DNA from: Actinophytocola sp.
GTDB lineage: Bacteria > Actinomycetota > Actinomycetes > Mycobacteriales > Pseudonocardiaceae
DNA: 64,000 bases
Assembly (NCBI GenBank): GCA_009377395.1
Contig: WHUB01000014.1
Span: 1-64,000 of the forward strand
Reading direction: 5' to 3'
The first letter of the stretch is position 1; each line of letters begins with the position of its first letter. A program made the position numbers and the translations under genes. Positions 59,338 to 64,000 of the stretch are shown piece after piece. The notes beneath the pieces are model-generated. The model saw only the letters and a program-made list of their open reading frames with translations. It was not told the DNA's origin and ran no database searches.

Positions 59338-60771
59338 TTAGTCCATTCGTCGCAGCGCCCGGTACTCGGTTTCGATGTGCTGCCACGCGGCACGGACGTG
59401 CTCGCGTGTCGTGGCGGGAGCGCCGATCGCCAGCCGCAGCGTCATACGCCCGCCGACCTTGGTGTGGGTGAGGTAGAGCTCGCCGGAGTCGTTGAGCCGC
59501 TCCCGCAGCGTCGCGGTCGCGGCGTCGGCGTCCGTTTCGGACAAATTGGCCCACAGTGGACGGAAGCACACCAGACCGAACGGATGCGGTTCGAGCAACG
59601 CGAAATCCTCGCTGGCGCGCACCCAGCCGGCCAACTCGTCGGCCATCGCGACGCCGGACCGGATGTGCTCGCGAAGCCCCTCGGCGCCGTACCACCGCAG
59701 CACCGCCCACAGCTTCAGCGCGCGGAACCGCCTGCCGAGCGGGATCTGCCAGTCCCGGTAGTCGATCACCTCACCGGACTCGGTCGCGGCGTTGCGCAGG
59801 TACTCCGGCACCACCGACAGCGCGTCGATCAGCGGCGCGCGGTCGGCCACCCACAGCACGGTGCAGTCGAAGTTGGTCAGCAGCCACTTGTGCGGGTCGG
59901 TCACGTAGGAGTCGGCGAACTCGGCCACCCCGTCGTTGATCCACCGCAGCTCATCGCAGACGGCCGCCACCCCGGCGTAGGCCGCGTCGACGTGGAGCCA
60001 GACACCCTGCTCGGCGCAGATCTCGCCGATCCGTCGCACCGGGTCGATCGCGGTGGTCGACGTCGTGCCGATCGTCGCGCACACCATCGTCGGCGTCGCC
60101 CCGTCGCGCCGGTCCCGCTCGATCACGGTCGCCAGCTCCTCCGGTCGCATCGCCAGCGTGTCCGGATCGACGTCGACGACCCGGACGTTCTCGCTGCCGA
60201 TCCCGGCGATGGCGGCGGCCTTCTCCAGCGAGGAGTGCGTCTGTGAGGAGACGTAGACCGTGTTGCGGCCCCGGCCTGCCCGGCGCACCGCCGCCAGCAG
60301 CGCGACCAGGCTGCCGCTCGACGCCGAGTCCTCGATGACCCCGCCGCCGCGCGCGTCGGTGCGCCAGTGCTCCGGCAGCCCGAGCAGTTCGGCGAGCCAG
60401 TCGACCACGACGGTCTCCAGCTCGGTGCAGGCCGGGCTGGTCGCCCACAGCATGCCCTGCACACCGAGCCCGGACGACAGCAGATCACCGAGGATCGCGG
60501 GGCCGCTCGTGTTGGCCGGGAAGTACGCGAAGAAGCTCGGGTGCTGCCAGTGCGTGACACCGGGCAGCAGGATGGCGTCCAGGTCGGCGAGCACCCGCTT
60601 GAACGGCTCGCCGCGCTCCGGCGGATAGGCGGGCAGCGCCGCCCGCACCTCCCCCGGCCGCACCCGCGAGCGCACCGGATACGACTCGATCCCCGCCATA
60701 TAGTCGGCGATCCAGTCGATCACCCGCTTGCCGTGCTCGCGAAACTCCTCCGCCGACATGTGACCCGCCAT
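59338..60771 (-). CDS. PLP-dependent aromatic L-amino acid decarboxylase-like enzyme
   Basis: A 477-residue group II decarboxylase. THWQHPSFFAYFPANTSGPAILGDLLSSGLGVQGMLWATSPACTELETVV (74-122) is the characteristic N-terminal stretch. H179 (SSQTHSS) stacks the cofactor, D262 (HVDAAYAG) binds the pyridine nitrogen and K295 (DPHKWLL) forms the Schiff base. It would decarboxylate tyrosine, DOPA, tryptophan or phenylalanine to the amine. A TAGAGT box 8 nt before the ATG at 60771 suggests a leaderless mRNA; an internal ATG at 60759 is the alternative. With gabTD and the diiron oxygenase it adds to the amine metabolism of the window. Confidence 0.9.
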   Translation of the reverse strand: MAGHMSAEEFREHGKRVIDWIADYMAGIESYPVRSRVRPGEVRAALPAYPPERGEPFKRVLADLDAILLPGVTHWQHPSFFAYFPANTSGPAILGDLLSSGLGVQGMLWATSPACTELETVVVDWLAELLGLPEHWRTDARGGGVIEDSASSGSLVALLAAVRRAGRGRNTVYVSSQTHSSLEKAAAIAGIGSENVRVVDVDPDTLAMRPEELATVIERDRRDGATPTMVCATIGTTSTTAIDPVRRIGEICAEQGVWLHVDAAYAGVAAVCDELRWINDGVAEFADSYVTDPHKWLLTNFDCTVLWVADRAPLIDALSVVPEYLRNAATESGEVIDYRDWQIPLGRRFRALKLWAVLRWYGAEGLREHIRSGVAMADELAGWVRASEDFALLEPHPFGLVCFRPLWANLSETDADAATATLRERLNDSGELYLTHTKVGGRMTLRLAIGAPATTREHVRAAWQHIETEYRALRRMD

Positions 60772-60870
60772 GCGACGCGACTCTAGACGTCTCGGACGTG
60801 CAGCATCCTGCTCACGGCGGGCCGGACCATCCGGGTGGCCGGGGGCTTGCCGTGCGCAGGCGGGGCGGGG

Positions 60871-61182
60871 TCACGCCGGGCCGATGCCGTGCGCCTGCCG
60901 TGCTCGTTGCGCGGCGGCCGGTCCTGGCGCGGTCCGATGTCCCGCTCCGGCCGGGGACGGGGCCGCCAGATCGCGCGCCGCGGTTCCGCCGTCACCCCCG
61001 GCGCCGGGCGCCACGCCGTCCGCGTCGGGTGGCTCGCCCTGCGCGATCGGAGCGGTGCCGCCGCCGGCGGGCAGCAGGTAGGTGCCGATGTCCGAGACGA
61101 CGATGGCGCCGGACGCCAGCAGCAAGCCCAGCACAAGCGCGGTCGCCGCGTTGGCGCCGCGCATGGCCACCGTGTCCCTCAT
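60871..61182 (-). CDS. Small secreted or membrane-anchored hypothetical protein
   Basis: A 103-residue frame. Residues 10-35 form one hydrophobic segment (NAATALVLGLLLASGAIVVSDIG), a signal peptide or anchor. The rest is low-complexity and rich in Gly, Ala and Pro. The ATG at 61182 has a weak GGCGG upstream; an ATG at 61164 is possible. It follows the maleylpyruvate isomerase-like gene on the same strand. Compositional bias makes the 3' end uncertain, and no family is recognised. Confidence 0.45.
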   Translation of the reverse strand: MRDTVAMRGANAATALVLGLLLASGAIVVSDIGTYLLPAGGGTAPIAQGEPPDADGVAPGAGGDGGTAARDLAAPSPAGAGHRTAPGPAAAQRARQAHGIGPA

Positions 61183-61287
61183 CCGCGCCGCCTTGCGTGT
61201 GTTCTCCCCAGTTTCACCACGCTCACGGTACCGAATCGGGCAATTACCTCATAGAGATCAGCGACACATAATTTCGCGGATATCCGG

Positions 61288-61998
61288 TCAGAGCCAGCGC
61301 GGCAACGTGGGCACGGTGCCCTCACACCGCAGCGCGCCGAGGTCGCCGCGGCCGACGAGCCAGCCCGCCATGAGGTTCGCGGGCCCGGCGACCGTCGCCC
61401 GCGCCTCGGCGTCCGGGCCGACCGTGACCGGGGGATGACCGTCCGGCCGCAGCGACACCGCCTGGTCCAGCTTCGGCGACATCCAGCCCGCGACATCACG
61501 CAGCAGCTCGAGCGCGACATCGTCCGGGATGACGTCGATCCCGGCACCGGCGCCGAGGTCGACGAGGTGGATCCACACCTCGCGCACCCGGAACCACGGC
61601 ACCCGGCTCGCCGGCATCTCGGCGCCCTGCGCGTTCCGCACCGTCGCCTGCCACGCCTGCGGCGACATCGACGTCGCGACGTCGGCGAACCGGCGACCGG
61701 ACTCGCGCAGGTCGGCCAGCTGCTCCGCGAGCGCCCGTCCGGCGCCCGCCTCGATGTCCGCGTTCCGCTGCTCCGGCCTGGCATACATCGGCGTCGGCGT
61801 GCCGGTGCGCGCCCAGGTGAGCAGGTTGACCAGCGCGTCGGCATTGCGCGCGACGTGCGTGATCACGTGTCCGCGCGTCCAGCCGGGCAACGCCGACGGT
61901 TCGCCGACCGCCTCCTCGCGCAGCGCGGCGACCGCCTCCTCGAGGCGTCGCTGCCCCTGCTCTACCCAGTCCAGTGCCTGCCCGATGTCCGAGGTCAC
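61288..61998 (-). CDS. Maleylpyruvate isomerase / mycothiol-dependent DinB-like protein
   Basis: A 236-residue protein. The N-terminal four-helix DinB-like domain has LPGWTRGHVITHVARNADALVNLLTWARTGTPTPMY with H48, and VREVWIHLVDLGAG with E140 and H144; this is the zinc triad spacing of the mycothiol-dependent maleylpyruvate isomerase. A small C-terminal domain (about 165-236) is the sterol-carrier-like MDMPI_C part. It may act in gentisate breakdown or as a mycothiol S-transferase. The GTG start at 61998 is inferred from where similarity begins. No other gentisate genes are nearby. Confidence 0.85.
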   Translation of the reverse strand: MTSDIGQALDWVEQGQRRLEEAVAALREEAVGEPSALPGWTRGHVITHVARNADALVNLLTWARTGTPTPMYARPEQRNADIEAGAGRALAEQLADLRESGRRFADVATSMSPQAWQATVRNAQGAEMPASRVPWFRVREVWIHLVDLGAGAGIDVIPDDVALELLRDVAGWMSPKLDQAVSLRPDGHPPVTVGPDAEARATVAGPANLMAGWLVGRGDLGALRCEGTVPTLPRWL

Positions 61999-62125
61999 CC
62001 CGCAACGATCGCACCTCGAGCGCGACGACTCCACCCCCGATGATCCATTTTCCGCGTATCGCCACAGCCGGACAATCGTTATCCACTTCACGACCGTTGC
62101 TGAAGTTGACGGGTGGAGGCGACCG

Positions 62126-63940
62126 ATGTCGATACGGGACCGACGGAAGATCACGGCGGTGGCGGGTGCGATCGCGCTGGCCATGGCGTCGCTGGCGGGC
62201 GCGTCCACCGCGGGCGCGCAGAGCACGGCGGCCCCGGGCGAGCCGAAGCTGGTCAACCTCGAGCACGTCTACAACTTCAACCCCCGCCAGCACGACCCGC
62301 GCGCCAAGAACCCGGCCAACGAGCCCTACGCCGGGTCCGACCTGGAGTTCTTCAGCCACCGGGTGCCGCTGCGCGACTACCGGACCGGGGCGCTCGTCAA
62401 CCGCGCCGGCAAGCCGCTGCCACGCGGCGCCAAGCCGGTGATGGCGAAGCGGCATTTCGCCGTGATGGGCTCCTACCAGCGCGGCGGCTACATCTTCGAC
62501 ATCACGAACCCGCAGCGGCCCCGGTTCGTCAGCCAGGTCACCTGCCGTCAGGACCGCAACGACGTCGGGATCACGAAGCTCCGCGACGGCAAGGGCCGGA
62601 CGCATGTCGTGCTCGCACTGACCCAGCAGAGCGGCAACCCCTGCCCGAACTACGGCAGCGGCGTCGGCGTCAACGTCACCACCCCCGACAACCTGCGCGG
62701 CTTCCACAAGGGTGTGCAGTGGGGCGGCACCGCCGACGTCGCCAGGCAGTCCGGCAAGCTGGTCTACGCCGGCACCGGCTGCACACCGGCGAGCTACGCC
62801 CCGGTCGCCGACCAGATCCAGGGCAACATCGCCCTCGTCGACGCCCGGCAGAGCGCCACGAACGAGGCCGACTCCTGCCCCACCTACACGTTCGTCCAGA
62901 AGGTGCGCGCGGCGGAGGCGGCGGGCGCGGTCGGGTTCGTGCAGATCCCGGCCAAGGATGAGCCGCCGCGCGGCGACGCCACCGCGATCGCCGCCGACAT
63001 CCCCGCGATCGAGCTGTTCCGCACCGACGCCGCCCTCAAGACGAGGAACGCCGTGGTCGGCGGCACCGCCGTCAAGGCGACGCTGGGCAACGCACCGGCC
63101 AGGTCACCGCTGCGCGGCAAGGGGTCCGGCGGAATCGGTGTCTTCGACATCACCGACCCGTACAAGTGGTCGCCGATGTACCGGCTGCGCACCGGCAACG
63201 GCGGCGTGCACAACTTCGTCTTCCATCCCACCAAGCCGTACGGGTACGCCTCCAACGGCGCGCTGCCCGGTCTGATCAACACGATCCCGATCGTCGACTT
63301 CTCCAGGCTCTATCACCCCAAGGTGCTGCCCGGCCCGGACACCGAGGGCGGCGTGCACGACACCGAGTTCAGCATCGGCGGCAACCGCGCCTACGCCGCG
63401 TCGGAGAACAACTACCGCATCTACGACACCAGCAACCCGAAACGGCCCAAGCTGTTGTCCCGGACGCCGAACGTCGGCTCGTACGCGCACGGCGTGTTCC
63501 CCAGCCCCGACCGGAAGCTGATGGTGACCAACAACGAGAGCCTCGTGCTCGGCGGTTTTCTCGTCGAGGGCTCCGGGTTCTGCCCGGGCGAGGGGCTGGC
63601 CTCCTACGACACCACCGACGAGACGTCACCGAAGGGGCCGCTCGGGTACTACGTCCCCGACGTCACCGGGCCGACCGACGAGCGGCCGTGCACCTCGCAC
63701 TTCGGCCGGTTCTTCCCCGGCAGCAAGGTGATGTCGATGGGCTGGTACATCGCGGGCACCCGGATCATCGACTGGTCCGACCCCGCCAACCCGGTCGAGG
63801 TCGCCAGCGCGGTCATGAAGCACAGCAACACCTGGGCGGCGAAGTTCCACAAGGGACCATACGTCTACTCCGGCGACATCGGCCGTGGCTTCGACGTCTT
63901 CCGCTGGAGCGGCAAGGGGAAAGCGCCGTGGTTGCGTTAG
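62126..63940 (+). CDS. Secreted LVIVD-repeat propeller protein with inserted PA domain
   Basis: A 604-residue exported protein. Residues 1-32 are a signal peptide (AIALAMASLAGASTAGAQ). LVIVD-like blades are seen in GGYIFDITNPQRPRFVS (120-136), GIGVFDITDPYKWSPM, YRIYDTSNPKRPKLLS and TRIIDWSDPANPVEVA. Between about residues 205 and 325 a protease-associated (PA) domain is inserted (SCPTYTFVQKVRAAEAAGAVGFVQIP through AIELFRTDAA). GGAGGCGACCG precedes the ATG at 62126. The function is unknown; surface binding or hydrolysis is possible. Confidence 0.82.
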   Translation: MSIRDRRKITAVAGAIALAMASLAGASTAGAQSTAAPGEPKLVNLEHVYNFNPRQHDPRAKNPANEPYAGSDLEFFSHRVPLRDYRTGALVNRAGKPLPRGAKPVMAKRHFAVMGSYQRGGYIFDITNPQRPRFVSQVTCRQDRNDVGITKLRDGKGRTHVVLALTQQSGNPCPNYGSGVGVNVTTPDNLRGFHKGVQWGGTADVARQSGKLVYAGTGCTPASYAPVADQIQGNIALVDARQSATNEADSCPTYTFVQKVRAAEAAGAVGFVQIPAKDEPPRGDATAIAADIPAIELFRTDAALKTRNAVVGGTAVKATLGNAPARSPLRGKGSGGIGVFDITDPYKWSPMYRLRTGNGGVHNFVFHPTKPYGYASNGALPGLINTIPIVDFSRLYHPKVLPGPDTEGGVHDTEFSIGGNRAYAASENNYRIYDTSNPKRPKLLSRTPNVGSYAHGVFPSPDRKLMVTNNESLVLGGFLVEGSGFCPGEGLASYDTTDETSPKGPLGYYVPDVTGPTDERPCTSHFGRFFPGSKVMSMGWYIAGTRIIDWSDPANPVEVASAVMKHSNTWAAKFHKGPYVYSGDIGRGFDVFRWSGKGKAPWLR

Positions 63941-64000
63941 GGCGTTTCTCCCAGCCACCGATCGATGGGCTTCGTGATCCAGATTGTCGCTGGCAAGGCG

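Noticed and set aside
60783-61136. 118-codon minus-strand frame overlapping the small secreted protein
   Set aside because: It is rich in Arg, Pro and Ser with no hydrophobic start; the overlapping frame 60871-61182 has a credible signal segment instead.

Overview
The window is a high-GC, gene-dense actinobacterial chromosome segment, most likely from a Pseudonocardiales relative (Amycolatopsis, Prauserella or Saccharopolyspora type). The evidence is the strongly GC-biased third codon positions, deazaflavin (F420)-dependent enzymes, a mycothiol-type maleylpyruvate isomerase, PucR, ROK and TetR regulators, a SigE-like sigma factor, and many probable leaderless genes with a TAnnnT -10 box 6-8 nt before the start codon. 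I see no rRNA, tRNA, CRISPR, prophage or transposase. No gap between genes exceeds about 230 bp.

Region 1 (1-7457): a cut TetR gene and a plus-strand L-carnitine to glycine betaine operon (dehydrocarnitine cleavage enzyme, L-carnitine dehydrogenase, betainyl-CoA thioesterase). It converges on a minus-strand CoA ligase, acyl-CoA dehydrogenase, enoyl-CoA hydratase and SDR operon that could feed gamma-butyrobetaine or a related acid into it. Region 2 (7650-14983): an uncharacterised cluster of an F420/FAD redox operon, a SAM methyltransferase and a glycosyltransferase-methyltransferase-cyclase operon. Two promoter regions that together control these three transcription units carry the same perfect palindrome AGAACATGTTCT; one copy matches the KstR (steroid regulon) consensus. 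A toxin-antitoxin cassette has been inserted in this cluster between 24-bp direct repeats. Region 3 (15082-25245): potassium channel, xylose regulator and isomerase, a divergent Nramp-like transporter with a 29-residue membrane microprotein, a decayed vapBC pair, pirin, epimerase, PrpE and an intact vapBC. Region 4 (25246-34872): FprB-like ferredoxin reductase with an AurF-like diiron oxygenase, a D-amino-acid lyase-like enzyme, secreted esterase-like and metallo-beta-lactamase-fold proteins, nitronate monooxygenase, and an ECF sigma/anti-sigma pair.

Region 5 (34965-41256): a nucleotidyltransferase toxin-like pair, a TetR gene between two inverted copies of one operator, a GNAT fragment, MFS transporter, DUF4287/DUF5655 protein, hydroxyacid dehydrogenase, PucR regulator and an extragenic repeat. 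Region 6 (41274-48892): a three-gene operon (acyl-CoA ligase, DUF3556 membrane protein, phytoene-dehydrogenase-like FAD enzyme), a 58-residue protein, a GAF-LuxR regulator and a second acyl-CoA ligase. Region 7 (48986-53257): PucR divergent from a GabT/GabD-like pair. Region 8 (53295-57999): M81 peptidase, SMP-30 hydrolase, SDR and amidase, with a shared AAAC-N4-GTTTT operator. Region 9 (58005-63940): subtilisin, aromatic amino acid decarboxylase, small secreted protein, maleylpyruvate isomerase-like protein and a secreted LVIVD propeller protein with an inserted PA domain.

The overall theme is catabolism of quaternary amines, acids, amides and amino compounds, with unusually frequent small toxin-antitoxin modules in various states of decay between 11 and 36 kb. 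The last 60 bases after 63940 show nothing I can name.
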